Assembly (NCBI GenBank): GCA_003427395.1
Contig: BFEA01000282.1
Location: forward strand, 370,954 to 434,953
Reading direction: 5' to 3'
Source of the DNA: Chara braunii
Lineage: Eukaryota > Streptophyta > Charophyceae > Charales > Characeae
DNA: 64,000 nucleotides
A model generated the notes under the pieces. It saw nothing but the letters and a program-made list of their open reading frames with translations, was not told where the DNA came from and searched no databases. The translations under genes were made by a program, and so were the position numbers. Position 1 is the first letter of the stretch. Each line of letters begins with the position of its first letter. Below, piece by piece: positions 46,478 through 57,853 of this stretch.

Positions 46478-46478
46478 A

Positions 46479-46957
46479 TGTAACGAGCGCGAGGCTGAGG
46501 GAGACAGGGAGAGCCGAGGGAGAGGGGAGAGGGAGGGAGAGAGTGAGAGCACACACACACACACACTCACTCGACACGACTGAGGGTCGGACGCAGACAG
46601 TGGCAAGGACACAAAATCGAAGTCTTGGATTCCGAATGCCGAAAACAGGAGCAAGTCACACTGAGTACGAGTACAACAGCTGAAACGGTACGAGACTGGT
46701 TGCCCGTACTGTACGGGGAACCGGTACAAGTGCTGGTGACACGTACCGTACCAGGGGCATCTCTGCACAAGCCCCGAGGGCAGAACTGAAAAATGCGGTA
46801 TTTGAAAGTGGCGCCCGAATTGTAGCATGGCGCCAGTTGTCCAAAATCCGACGGTACCAAAGGAGGGGTTTGGAAAAAGGGTGCCAGGCCAAAAACAGGA
46901 TGTAGCAAAAACAGCAACAAAATAGATCGGGGTCGAGCCCTGGCGGAGTCCGTAACA
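46479..46957 (-). repeat. right (5') LTR of element E, 479 bp
   Basis: Same TG...CA ends as the left LTR and about 92 bp longer; a 20-bp CA run lies near 46550. Confidence 0.95.
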
Positions 46958-48781
46958 GTATCCCTGCATCCTCAGCCAAGGATGTACTCCGCATGCCCCC
47001 GACCTTGCCCTCGAGGACATGTACAAAGAGTTGGGCTGGCTGACGAGTGTGGTGGACGTCAACAACAAGGTCGTGAAATTTTTCACGAACATCGACAAGG
47101 CCAGGAGTGACCCGATTTGCCACGAATTTCGAGATGTTGGACTCTAAAAAGGGCGCGCAAACCACTCGACCGATCTGCGTCCGACAAAGCATGGATGGAA
47201 AAGATGGTGAGGCCAGACCAGAAGGCGATGTTCCACGAGGTAACCTCCATTAATCTGGACCGGGCTGGTTCCTGGAAGGTCGTTGACAAAGCCCTTGTCG
47301 TGATGGGACCAGTTGTGGAACTGCTGAAACAAGTGGATGGTGGACGCCACGGTGGAGCGTGTGAGGGGCCTTGACTACCTGTCCGACAACAAGGATGATG
47401 TGGAGCGTATTCTGATGAGCAGGTGGCCATTCTTGACCAGTGCCCTCCATTGTGCTGCGGCCTTCCTTGACCCAGAATACAGGGTCTACGATGTGCAGCG
47501 GGACACAGGAGTTTGCCGGCTTTAACATATGGCTGTACTCGTGGGCTCCACGGGACAAACTGAAGTTAGCGGACAGGTGAATGTTTGGATGAACCTAAGT
47601 GGGTCTTTCAGCTTGCCGGAGGCACTCAATGAGGCACCTTCACAGCCAGTGTCAGTGTGGCAGGCGACATATGGGAGTACGTTGGACTAGCTTGCACCGT
47701 AGGCGATAAAGCTGCTGGGCCAAGTGAGCTCCTCGACTGCATGGGAGAGAAATTGCAGCCTGCACAAGTTAATCTTCGGCAGGCGATGGACGAAGATGTT
47801 GCCGGGAAGACTAGGAAAGCTGGTCTACAATAACTGGAACACCCTGTTGTTCCGGAGAAACCAGCGCAGCAGCACCGAGGATTGCCACATTCCATGGGAT
47901 CAGGATCTTCCCAAGGCCGAAGTGGAAGGATGGTACGAGAAGTGGGTGAGCGAGGCGGAGGACGATGATGCGAATGATGATGAGGTGGCCATCGATGACC
48001 AGGACGGTGACCTGCTGCTCAAGAGGACGATCTTGCGAAACGACAAGGACGGCGAAAGAGCATGTGACGAGGAGGACATCGGTCTGATCGGCACAATTGA
48101 GCAGGAATGGCACGAATGCACAAGGCCTGGCAGGCACAGGGAGCGGGAGTTGCAACACAGATCTGGTTTGAAGGAAACCGAACCGCCGTTCATGTATACG
48201 GAGGAGGGTCGGGAACTTGCCATGAAGGCAAGGCAGACGGGGATCTGGGTGGAAGGCGGTGAGGGCACGTCACGGAGCAGAAAGCACAGAAGGAAGAACG
48301 TGCCTGACAACAGCGAGGAGAGTACAGTTGCAGCGGCTCAAGCAAAAGGAGTGAGGGAGGGGGCGCCTGAGGGAGGGGGCGCCCGTCTCTGATGGAGTCT
48401 GCTATGATCAAAGCCGAATTGGCTGCAGCCAAGGCCGCAAAAGCAACAGCCAAAGCAGAAGCCGTGAAAGCCGCCACAGAGAAGAAGGCAGCGGCCGAGA
48501 GCAAAACGAGCTCCATGCCAACCCTCATCGACGACAACAATGACAATGGGGAGCAGCCCACATCTGAGGGGGGCGGGAAGCCCGCATCGTCGACAGAGGG
48601 GGAAGCCCGCAGCATCGACGACAACAATGACGATGGGGAGCAGCCTGCATCGTCATCTTCATCCACAGATCCGTCTTCGGGAGAGGAGCAGCCCACATCC
48701 GAGGGGGGGGGAAGCGAGGAGGATGGAGGAGAAGAAGAGGGGGGGGATAATGAGCGAAGGTTGGAGGAGGGAGATGAGTAG
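46958..48781 (+). pseudogene. hAT transposase, C-terminal half
   Basis: Continues the DUF659-type transposase cut by element E: LALEDMYKELGWLTSVVDV and KVVKFFTN near 47000-47090, RPDQKAMFHEVTSINLDRA near 47220, RGLDYLSDNKDDVERIL and ALHCAAAFLDPEYRV near 47370-47480. The C-terminal dimerisation motif SSSTAWERNCSLHKLIFGRR follows at 47724-47780, then LVYNNWNTLLF. An acidic, low-complexity tail to 48781 has open frames at 47724-48392 and 48392-48781. Several frame changes before 47724 make it a pseudogene. Terminal inverted repeats were not identified. Confidence 0.8.
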
Positions 48782-48792
48782 CGAGTAGGCTG

Positions 48793-49240
48793 TCTTTGAT
48801 CTGATGCTTGATGCAGCACAAATGACTTTAGTCCCCCTCCACTTTTTGAAATGCTTTTGTAGTTTGAACTCAGGTCTGTTTTGCAATTCTCAGACAACGC
48901 GGTGAATGAGTGCAGTAACTCCTGTGATTTGAATGGTGTGCTGTTGAACTGTGTGATGTTCTGCAACCTTTGCCGGATTGCTGATCTGCTGGACTGTCGT
49001 GTTGCTTTGATCTGATGCTTGACGCAGCACAAATGACTTTAGTCCCCCTCCACTTTTTGAAATGCTTTTGTAGTTTGAACTCAGGTCTGTTTTGCAATTC
49101 TCAGTGCAGTAACTCCTGTGATTTGAATGGTCGTGTTGCCATTTTTGCACAAATGACTTTAGTCCCCCTCCACTTTTTGAACTGTGTGATGTTCTGCAAC
49201 CTCTGCCGGATTGTTGATCTGCTGGATTGTCGTGTTGCCA
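48793..49240. repeat. 212-bp tandem repeat, two copies and a truncated third
   Basis: TTTGATCTGATGCTTGA starts at 48795 and 49007. A shorter copy starts GCACAAATGACTTTAG at 49147 and skips the middle part. Confidence 0.9.
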
Positions 49241-50545
49241 TTTTTGGATGTGCACACCATGAGCAGGTACGTAGGATATGTCACACCATTGCAAAGTTGC
49301 AGCATTTGTGGCAAGTTCGTGCTTTTGGTCTGTTGCACATTTCACAATTCTATTACAAACTTTGCAGTGCATTTTTCAATTTTTTTTCTAATTTTGTAAT
49401 TTTCTGAACTTGGACCTTTGCGAAACGGATTTTGAAATAGCACAATGGCACCACCGAGCCTAGTGCAAGGAATTTGAGCGAGAGCGATAAACAGAAAACC
49501 AAGTCGAAAAATCACACAGAAGTCCAGATAGTCATGTCACAAGCAGAGAGCTCAAATGCACCAAGATTCCATCCAAATTAGAGCAATACAATGAACTTGT
49601 GAGCCAATGTCCAAGCCCTCAGGCCACACCAACGCAGTATTCAATGTCTCTCTCTCTGTATGGCGCCCATCGCCCAGCCTACTCTACTTTTCCAATCTAG
49701 CCTATCTGCATCTGTGCAACATGCTCACTTCGAAGACGAAGACAATTGCACATGACATCAACACCAATGCGGACCTCCCACATACACCAGGTACGTTCTC
49801 CCGCATCCCCTCATCAGACCTTATCCACCCACACCTACGCCTCCTTCCCTGAAGACCATTGTCGCCTCATCACCTGACCGTGTCTCTGCAGCCCGGCTAT
49901 GGCCGCTTGGCACCCTGCTGCCCTGCGGCGTCCCACACCTCTTAGCGCCTGCGTGTGCCCCAGCCAGCATAGCGCATGCAGACACTTGCACTCTTCGCAG
50001 CAGCATGTCCGCATTGCCTGCCTAGGCCAGAAATCCTTCCCTGACTGGCCTCCTCCCTATATGGGAGTTGCTGCCCTGCTGCTGTTCTCTCTGGGCCTGG
50101 CCAAGGACATTTCCAGTAGCTTCCGGCCGGGCCTCAGTGCGTGCGCGCAGGCCCATTTCTACGGTTGAGGGCCTGGGCCCTTTTCAGTTGGGCACACCCA
50201 GGATCCTTCAGGCTCCAAGTGTCTGCTGTGTTTGCACTGGCCTGTGGGACAGGGGTGACGACAATGCTGCATTCTCATTGGCCCGCGGCCACTTTGGGAC
50301 GTGTCAGCCTCACACTGCATGTACCCAGGGCGCAACCACCTACGTCCTGGGCTCAACTGCTTGATGCAGCTGCTGCTTCAACCAACTGGCGTGCAGCAAC
50401 TGTCTGATACCCACATTGGTAAATGCTAAGATAAGGGCCTCTCGTGGATATTCAGGATCGCCTTCACTAAGGAGGCACACAAGGCTTGCTGGGGGCCGTC
50501 CAGAACATGTGCATGTTGACTAGGGCCCCATGAGGACACATTCCT
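49241..50545. other. no gene seen
   Basis: Short open frames only. The 49900-50400 part is GC-rich with no recognised motif. Confidence 0.5.
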
Positions 50546-50550
50546 CACAC

Positions 50551-50850
50551 TAGCTCAGTTGGTACACTCACGAACCGTTGGAACTTGGAATCCAGACTTA
50601 AGTTCGAACCCAGATGCAATCAGTCGAACAGAATAAAATAATTCTGAAATTCCGAACCACTTCGGGCCGGTCTCAAGGCCAATGCCCTTTAAAATGGGAA
50701 AACAAAAAAAACATAGTAGCAAAGCACCATTCTCTTGAGGCTCCGGAGTGGCAGCACCCACCCCTCCACCAAAAAAACGAAAAGAAAAAAAAAACAGCGG
50801 AAAAACATGGCAGCGATCCGACCTACCAGACAGGGATTCGGACCATCCGG
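50551..50850 (+). mobile_element. tRNA-derived SINE-like sequence
   Basis: A Pol III A-box TAGCTCAGTTGG (50551-50562) and B-box AGTTCGAACCC (50601-50611) are spaced as in tRNAs, but no tRNA cloverleaf is evident. A-rich stretches follow at 50700 and 50763-50800. The end is uncertain. Confidence 0.45.
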
Positions 50851-50857
50851 AGTCCGG

Positions 50858-51931
50858 TGCAGTAACCCGTGCTCCGCAGCAGTCTGGGGGCCCGAAACTG
50901 CGCCCAGACGACACAGGCCAAACACGGCCTGCGCCAGGCAGTGCAACCACACACTGCCCCCTGGAAAGTCAAGGGTCCAAGTCAACAGTCAGGTCAAAGG
51001 TACCGCGCCCAGGCCCTTGGTCGGATACACTCACTTGTTGTGCGCATGTACCCAGACACCATCAAGGCCACAGGGAATTCTGTTGCAGGCCAATCTGGGC
51101 CGTCGTTTGCGTTGCGATCTCGACGGCTGAGGGATGCAGCACCTGGGGTCCAGACCCCGCGTCAACGCTACATAAGCGTTGACCTCCTGGCTTCGAGGAA
51201 CATTCTGTCTTGCGTCAATGCTGACTTCATGCGTTGACAACGACGCTAGTGCGACGCTGCGACGCTGGCTGGATGCTGGCTCTACGCTGGCAACCGGGCG
51301 AACTACGGCGATGCTCTGCTGGCTCGGCATGGTGGCGGGTTTGCAGTTGTCTTCTGGGCATGCTGACGTGGCAGCTGCCACGCGCCGCCGCTGACGTGGC
51401 CGCTGCCAAGTATATTATTATTGTTGACGTGGTGAGGCTATGCGACTGGCATTGCTGTTCTGTTTCGACGGCAGCTGCAACGCGCCGCCGCTGACGTGGC
51501 CGCTGCCAAGTATATTATTATTGTTGACATGGCGAGGCTACGCGACTGGCATTGCTGTTCTGTTTTCGACGACATTCGGGAGGAGATCATGACTGTGGGG
51601 TGATAGTGGATACGTACCTGGTTATCTTGACATCGACATTGCTCCATCTCGCTGATGAGGACTGACTGATGTGCCACATGGCACATTATGTTAGAACTTC
51701 AGATTCACGTTCAGATTATTGATTACTGAGGTTGTGATCGAGGAGGGAGCACGAAGCAGAAGTGGGCATTGTCTTCTATTTTCTTTCTCCCTCCTCCCTC
51801 CTTCGTATGTGTATGTTTTTCCCATCTCATTCTATCTGGACACGATTACGATTATTGACAATCATCAGCAAGTTGATATTCATCTGGGCTTGCATTGTTG
51901 ACAAGTGTCTTCACGATCTGGGTTCATTGCA
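50858..51931 (+). repeat. 5' LTR of element F
   Basis: From about 50931 on it aligns with 61139-62042. It contains a 101-bp tandem duplication (about 51384-51585) that the 3' LTR lacks, and four TGACGTGG motifs. The left edge (50858) is proposed from TG and the flanking CCGG. Confidence 0.8.
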
Positions 51932-51934
51932 ATT

Positions 51935-51946
51935 TGGTATCAGAGC
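51935..51946 (+). promoter_or_regulatory. primer binding site of element F
   Basis: TGGTATCAGAGC, the standard iMet-type site, three bases after the LTR end. Confidence 0.9.
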
Positions 51947-52116
51947 TGTACTCCCGACGATGACCTGTACGAGAACGACAACGACGAAGACGCACGTGTT
52001 GACGTTGACAAGGGACAGCACTTGAGAACGCATGTCAGGTGACAGGGAATGTCCCAGTAAGGATCGCATTGCGATCAAGATCCCGATCGGTTGCAGTTGC
52101 AATTGGGATACCTTGC

Positions 52117-52408
52117 TGACGTGGCCAGTGATTATTGAGGTGACTCACCACTCGTCTATTGTGGTGTGGAGGAACGCTGACGTGGCAGTGCTGACTCACC
52201 ACTCGTCTATTGTGGTGAGGAGCTTCAGGCTGACGTGGCATTGTCTGACGTGGTGTTCCATGACCTGGCTGACGTGGCATTGTAGATTGACTGGCGACAT
52301 GCTGGTATCGCTCCAGGAGATCAGGCTGGCTGACGTAGACGATCAAGACATACACTGCTGACGTGTACCCTCACTGATGATGATGACTGCACTAATGTGC
52401 TGACGTGG
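52117..52408 (+). promoter_or_regulatory. TGACGTGG motif array in the leader of element F
   Basis: Exact TGACGTGG starts at 52117, 52178, 52231, 52246, 52270 and 52401; near matches at 52331 and 52360. These are ACGT-core sites for bZIP factors. Some copies come from a 52-bp local duplication. Confidence 0.7.
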
Positions 52409-52743
52409 CAGACTCAATGAGCTGCTGTGTTGGCATGCCAGGGTTGACACGTGGCAGGCACGAACGAGCGTAAGTGGGAAGATACACTTTGACGATGGAG
52501 GCGGCTCGGTTGGAAGACTGACGTGACTGTGGTGCTGGACGTCACTATTGATGTTCTATTTGTTGGCGGACTTACCTGTTGTCGTGAGCTGTGTTGTGTG
52601 CCTGTGTACTCACTTGTGTGCCGTTGATGATCACGCTGGCCTGGGTTGCGTTACCTGTACTAACATAGGACGTCATCACATAGAATAAACAGAACAGCAG
52701 TCAGATTAGATAGGAGGAAATTGAAATTACTATTATTACTATT
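52409..52743. other. leader of element F, no gene seen
   Basis: Noncoding sequence ending in an ATT-rich stretch into which the hAT-like element inserted. Confidence 0.5.
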
Positions 52744-53072
52744 CATGGTAACCGCCCGGACATCCGGACCGGGTTCCAGACAGTCCGGTGCCCGGTGTCT
52801 GTTGTCCGGTGTCCGGTCCCCATGTCTGGATGGAGGCCCCTGGGTCAAAAATCAGAAAAAAAAATGGGGCGGCCCAGGACGTTTGTCGGGTCCTAGCCGC
52901 CCCTAAAAAAACAACGGGGTGATTTTTAAGTGTCCTTTCACCCCTCTGGACATGGCCTAGAGGTCCAGACACAAGACACTGCAGGTTTTTGAGGTGGCGG
53001 GTTTCGCACAGGCCCGAGCAATTTCAAAGCGACCGTTTCGACATGGCGCCCGCCGCTCCTGCACGTTAGGGG

Positions 53073-53074
<2 letters not shown>

Positions 53075-53138
<64 letters not shown>
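53075..53138. repeat. GA microsatellite
   Basis: An uninterrupted GA run of about 64 bp in the hAT-like element. Confidence 0.95.
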
Positions 53139-53142
<4 letters not shown>

Positions 53143-53241
53143 ACTGACAGTGCTGCCAGTCTGAAGGCTCTGAGGTTCTGAATTGAACTGCAAAGCTCGA
53201 ACTTTTAAGTTATATATGGAGTTATGAACTTAAATTACTAA

Positions 53242-54769
53242 GGGGCTCGTTCGACACTCCTCGGGCCGTCCTCGGGGCCCGAGGAAATTCTCCTGTCGTT
53301 GCCCAAGGAAATTCGCGCCGTCGTTCCACTCATCCTCGGAATTGTTCCCCGAGGACGATTCCTCGGGGCCTTCCGCGACCGGTTTCATGTATCGACGAGC
53401 GGACGCGGGGGGGGAGGGGTGGTTGGTCCATCAAGGTGTGTCCGTGCCGACGTCGTTGGTCCAGCTCGGGCGGCCGTTGCGAAATTGGAAGTTGGTGATG
53501 GAAAAAAAAAAGGCACACAGTCCGGGGTTCGAAATTTGAATTTCCGCAAGCGACCGTCCAATACTGTCCCTTGCGGCTGACGGCAGCAACGTTCCTCGGC
53601 GGAAGCGTTTCGGTAGGGGGTGGCGGCTGCGTTTCGGTGGGCACGCGGAACGTACATGTACGCATTCGAAGCAGCAGACACGCCGTCACACGATCGCCGT
53701 CGTTGTCATCTTCGCAGGCGAGCTTGATCGTCGACGTGTACGCTGTGCACTCAGGTCGTCACTCGCAGCAGCGTTGTTGTGCGGCCCGCCACACGTGGAC
53801 TCTTCTGCACTTAGCGACGCCCAAGTCGACAGTACGAGTTTCGGTGATGGCCATGAACGGGGGGCCGGGACGTGACACACTGAGCAAGGCGGAGAGGAAG
53901 GCAGTGGCAGCGGCCCTGAACGCCATCCTCTTCTGGTGTCAATTGTAGAGGGGTGAGGGGAGGATGAGAGCGGCCATTCGCGCACGGAGGAAGAGGATGC
54001 TGCAGTCCACGAATGTGGAGGGGGAGGACAGTGGTGCCATTTGCGACGCCGTGCTGCAGGTTTGCTACATTCCCCAGAGCGACGCCCAGGTGGTGGATGA
54101 AGCGACGGACAGGCGGGACGTGGGAAGATCATCGGCAATGCGACGACGCGATGGCGGACTACTTCAAGGACAAGCAGCGGCAGCCTCCGAAAGACAACGG
54201 CCATGAAACGTGGTGGACGACGCCAGCAGCTAGAAGACAACCGTGGACGTCCAGGAAACGGCGAGGGTCAATGGCGCAAACGGTCGATCGCAGCTACCGA
54301 CAAAAGCAGGGTAACGTATTCCATCGCGGAAGACACTGCGCAATCGGGAGAGCAGGGGCGAAGTATTTGAATCTGCCGACCGTTGGGCGCTTTCCCGCTA
54401 CTACCGAAGGGCAGCGACGCAAGGCAGCCCCTTTTCGACGTCGCGGAGGATGGCAGGTCGCCAAAGTGGACCTTTGGCGGAGTATTCCATGACACCGACC
54501 GTTGCCAATCGGAGATGTCCGTCCACAGGCCGCGTCGAAAATTGTCGTCGAGAGAGCTGCAGTCGACGCCCCGATTCTTCCGGATGCTCGACCTCCAAGG
54601 GACCTCGGGAGGTCCCTTGGGGAACGCGTCGAAATGGCTGTAGCTCGAGGAATCCCTGAGGAATCCCCGAGGAAATGTTTTCACTCTTTTTTTTCGCTTT
54701 CCTCCCCGAGGATAAGCGGAACGATGATTTCCTCGGGGATTTTACGCGCCCGAGTGTCGAACGAGCCCC
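53242..54769. mobile_element. PIF/Harbinger-like transposon nested in the hAT-like element
   Basis: Perfect 18-bp terminal inverted repeats GGGGCTCGTTCGACACTC (53242-53259 and reversed at 54752-54769) are flanked by the 3-bp duplication TAA (53239-53241, 54770-54772). A TWA target and GGG-type ends are the marks of PIF/Harbinger. Inside, + strand frames around 53840-54490 are broken. KYLNLPTVGRF near 54370 faintly recalls the region before the DDE core, but no transposase can be called. Confidence 0.8.
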
Positions 54770-55172
54770 TAAATCCAAAGTTCAAACTTCAAAGTTCAAA
54801 GTTAATCATACTTTTTTTTTTTTTTAATTCTCTGTTTCTTTAGTCTTGTCCCTGCTTTGCACTGTTTGCAACTCTGCACGTCTGCTGGTTAAATGTGCTG
54901 GTTGATTTGCTGCAAGACACGTGCTCTGCTGCCTGAACTTCAGAGTGCAAAGCAGGTAAGTGTCTGCCAACACCCCCACCCAACCTCCCCCCCACCCGTG
55001 TTTATTTTTTTTATTTTATTTTTTTCTGGGTCCGGACATTTTTGCACTTCGGGGACCAGTCCGGACTGTCCGGAGTCCGCTGATGTCCGGATCACCGGAC
55101 AGTCCGGACCGGTCCAGACACTGGTCCGGAAGACAGTTCGGAAGTGTCCGATGTCCGGGTCCGTGGTTACCA

Positions 55173-55174
<2 letters not shown>

Positions 55175-55227
<53 letters not shown>

Positions 55228-55228
55228 T
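55175..55228. repeat. TTA microsatellite
   Basis: About 18 TTA/ATT units directly after the hAT-like element. Confidence 0.95.
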
Positions 55229-55347
55229 TCTGTTCAAGATTGATTCGGCTCAGGTGACCAATCAAATTAATTGTCTTCTTTGTTTATTTGAGGTGAGTCT
55301 GGTAGACCAAACTCGCCAACGAATTTCCTTGTTTTTGTCCTTCAAAA

Positions 55348-57224
55348 ATGTCTCCCTTCTGGAAAAATCTGCAGAAGTCTATTTTGACGAGGTTTGTGAC
55401 CACGTTTTTATTTCCTATTCCGATCACGCTCTTTGTGGACGATGAACCGTCCGAGATTAAGACTCGGACGCAGGCCGAAAATAGGAAACAAGAACTACTA
55501 GCTTTGTGGAACCAACTGTTGACCGAAATGCGTCTATCCGGACCGGACGTCGAACAACACATCCGTGACAGATTTGATTTGAAGACGGCTGAGAATCGTC
55601 TAAAGAAAGTTGTTACGGTTGTGGAGGTTGTGGCAGTTGGGACCGAGGTCTCCAAACTGGTTGCCCAGTATCGACACGCGTTGTACCAGTTTGCATTAAA
55701 ACAGTTGGAAGAAGTGATGGAACTGACTCGTAAAGATGAGATTAAACCAGAAGTGACCAAGGCTACGATTGAAGCGAACATCCAGCAACTGAAAGAAACA
55801 CTGGCCGCGGAAGAAAAAAAGAAAAAAAAGTTGGGAAGTTAGAGAAATTAGACACGTGATTGGGACAAAAATCGGGGAACAGGTTGACACGTCGTATACG
55901 TTGTCTCATATTATGACTTACCTTCCCTTTTTGGAAGAGAAAATTGACAAACAACAAACTCAGTTAGATGAGATTGTTGTAGGATTAAGAACAATCACAA
56001 ACATTGTGAAAGAAAAAAAGCACGTAGAAGGTAAGGAAAAAGAAAGAGAAGAAAAAAGAGAAGAGAAGAAAGAAGATAAGAAGTTGATGAGTGATGCCAT
56101 AAAGTCTGTTGGTCCTCGAATTAAAAAGTCGACCAATGGGAATGGACCGCCTAAGTCCATCTTCTTCTTCGCCTAAATCTTCTCATTCTACTCCTTCTCC
56201 TAAGTCTCCTTCTTCTTCGACAACTCCGGACAAGACAAGTGCAGAACCAAAGGTGCCAAAGAAGAAGGAGAGAGTGAAAATGAAGTTGCCTTTTAATAAC
56301 AAGAAAGATGAGAGTCTGCCTCTGTGGATTGTTGAATCCCAGACGTATGTAAGTACTGCTCCGGTCGAGACAGTCCCAAGTGGCGTTCACCACCTCTGCA
56401 TGGGAGGTGAGGCCAAACAATGGGTGTTGGTTGAGGCCAACGCCGCGGGTTTTGAAGATATCGGTGAATGGGCAAAGACATTGACCCTGAAACAGTTATT
56501 GGCCAAAATCAAGGACCGTTTCCTAGACAAGACGACGGCGGGCAAGGCGTTTGATCAATTAACTGCGATTGGTCAAAAGCATTGGACGTCGTTTAAAGCT
56601 TTGTCCTGCGAAGTCGATCGATTGCTGCAGGTTCCAGGATTAAACCTGCAAGACAACAAGGTGCTGTATATTTACTCCCGCGGGTTGCCTGAGCCCATCC
56701 GGGGACACTGGGTGGCCGAAGCAAGGTCCGAAAAGTATAATCATAGGCAATTTCGAGACCTCGCTCAGCAAAGGAAGCAGACGACTTCTCAAGTCAAAAA
56801 CTTCTATGCAGCCGTAGTCAAGTCTAGAGGAGGAGGGGGGAAGATGTATGACGGAGGGAAACGAGTTATCTGGCGACAAAAGCGCGAGGACCACATCCAC
56901 GTTGTCTTCGATGATGACACGCTGGAAAAGTAACCGAGAGAAGACGGAAATGAAAAGGATAGCAACGGTGACTCCGGGAAGGGGGAAGTCACTGCTGCTG
57001 TGGCCAGCAGGGGAGGGCCACCCAGAAATTTCGTAACGAAGAAACCGCGCTCGTTTCCAATGCACCCTGTCATTGCCATGGGGAAGCCCTGGTTAAAGAT
57101 GGGAATGACACGTGAAACTTGGCAGGAGCGCATGGACAATGCGCAATGTCTTAAATGCGACACAACGAGACATGTGATCGCATACTGCCCTTTCATCAGA
57201 AACCCAAAAGCGTGCAACCAGTAG
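55348..57224 (+). pseudogene. gag of element F
   Basis: An N-terminal helical region opens at the ATG at 55348 and stops at 55842. A second piece, 55856-56176, is a Lys/Glu-rich coiled coil. The capsid domain is open at 56109-56933 (LPFNNKKDESLPLWIVESQ, LLAKIKDRFLDK, YIYSRGLPEPIRGHWV). An intact CCHC knuckle CLKCDTTRHVIAYC lies in 57000-57224. Only a few stops or frame changes separate the parts, so this gag is less decayed than in A or C. Confidence 0.8.
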
Positions 57225-57844
57225 GAGTAGCATCTGCTCCTACTGAGATAAAGGGTAAGGACGAACAGAAAGGTGAGGCGCCAATGAACCCTTCCTATCC
57301 TTCTTCTCATATGGCAGAGGATGATCCTTCCTTAGCCCATCATCCAGACCGCCCTGGCATTGTCTTGTGTTCTGTCTCTCTGGATCACTCCCTTGATGAG
57401 TTAGGTAATGAATTGCTAGCCTTACGTAGCTCATGGGCTCGAAAAGCAAAGTCTAAGGGCGAATTGTTATTTGCTGAAGTAGAAATCGCACGAAAACGAG
57501 TAGGTGTGTTGTTGGACCCCGGATCGACGAGGTCCTACATCTCCGAGAAAGCAATCCGCAAGTTGCATCTCGGAATAAAGATGAAAGATTTGTCTCGACC
57601 TATCACGTCTATGTTAGCAGACAAGAGTACGATCTCAGTCTCACAGTATGTCGGTCGTATTAAGTGTCAACTTAGAACTAGGGAAGGAAAGAAGATTATG
57701 CACGAGTTGTCCTTCCTAGTAAAGAAGAATTTGCCTTTTGATCTCAATCTGGGTATGGACTGCGGCATGAGGAAGCCAACCCAGATATTGATTTCAAAGG
57801 CAAGGTTGTGCAACTTAAGGATGCACAATCATAAGTCTGGCTGA
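57155..57844 (+). pseudogene. aspartic protease of element F
   Basis: A 229-codon open frame. The active site reads VLLDPGSTRSYIS at about 57508-57546, where D-P-G replaces the usual D-[ST]-G. LADKSTISV and FDLNLGMDC, the flap and C-terminal motif, are present. The frame is otherwise intact; the Pro next to the catalytic Asp likely spoils catalysis. Confidence 0.75.
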
Positions 57845-57853
57845 GACTCTAGA

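Larger units (their letters stand above)
40415..46957 (-). mobile_element. chromovirus (Ty3/gypsy) E, complete ends, decayed genes
   Basis: LTRs at 40415-40801 and 46479-46957 have TG...CA ends. The 5-bp target duplication GTATC flanks them (40410-40414 and 46958-46962). A primer site and a polypurine tract are in the right places. The - strand holds gag (mostly in a gap), protease, RT, RNase H, integrase and chromodomain in Ty3 order. It inserted into a hAT transposase whose halves lie on both sides. Confidence 0.95.
52744..55174. mobile_element. hAT-like DNA transposon, non-autonomous, in the leader of element F
   Basis: Inverted ends CATGGTAACC at 52744 and, reversed, at 55174. Both ends are followed inward by clustered TCCGG/CCGGAC words, like hAT subterminal repeats. 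Flanks TTACTATT and TTATTATT agree at 7 of 8 bases, in line with an 8-bp duplication, although they lie in an ATT microsatellite. No transposase is readable. A PIF-like element is nested inside. Confidence 0.65.

Noticed and set aside
45602-47098. 498-codon - strand frame
   Set aside because: Runs through the 377-N gap, an AAG microsatellite and an LTR of element E.
48190-49032. 280-codon Ser/Pro-rich - strand frame
   Set aside because: Antisense of the acidic hAT tail and a tandem repeat; no motifs.
50551-50620. Intact tRNA gene
   Set aside because: A- and B-box words are present, but I cannot form an acceptor stem or anticodon arm.
54300-54490. PIF transposase
   Set aside because: Only a short KYLNLPT-like stretch; no DDE motif or Myb-like partner seen.
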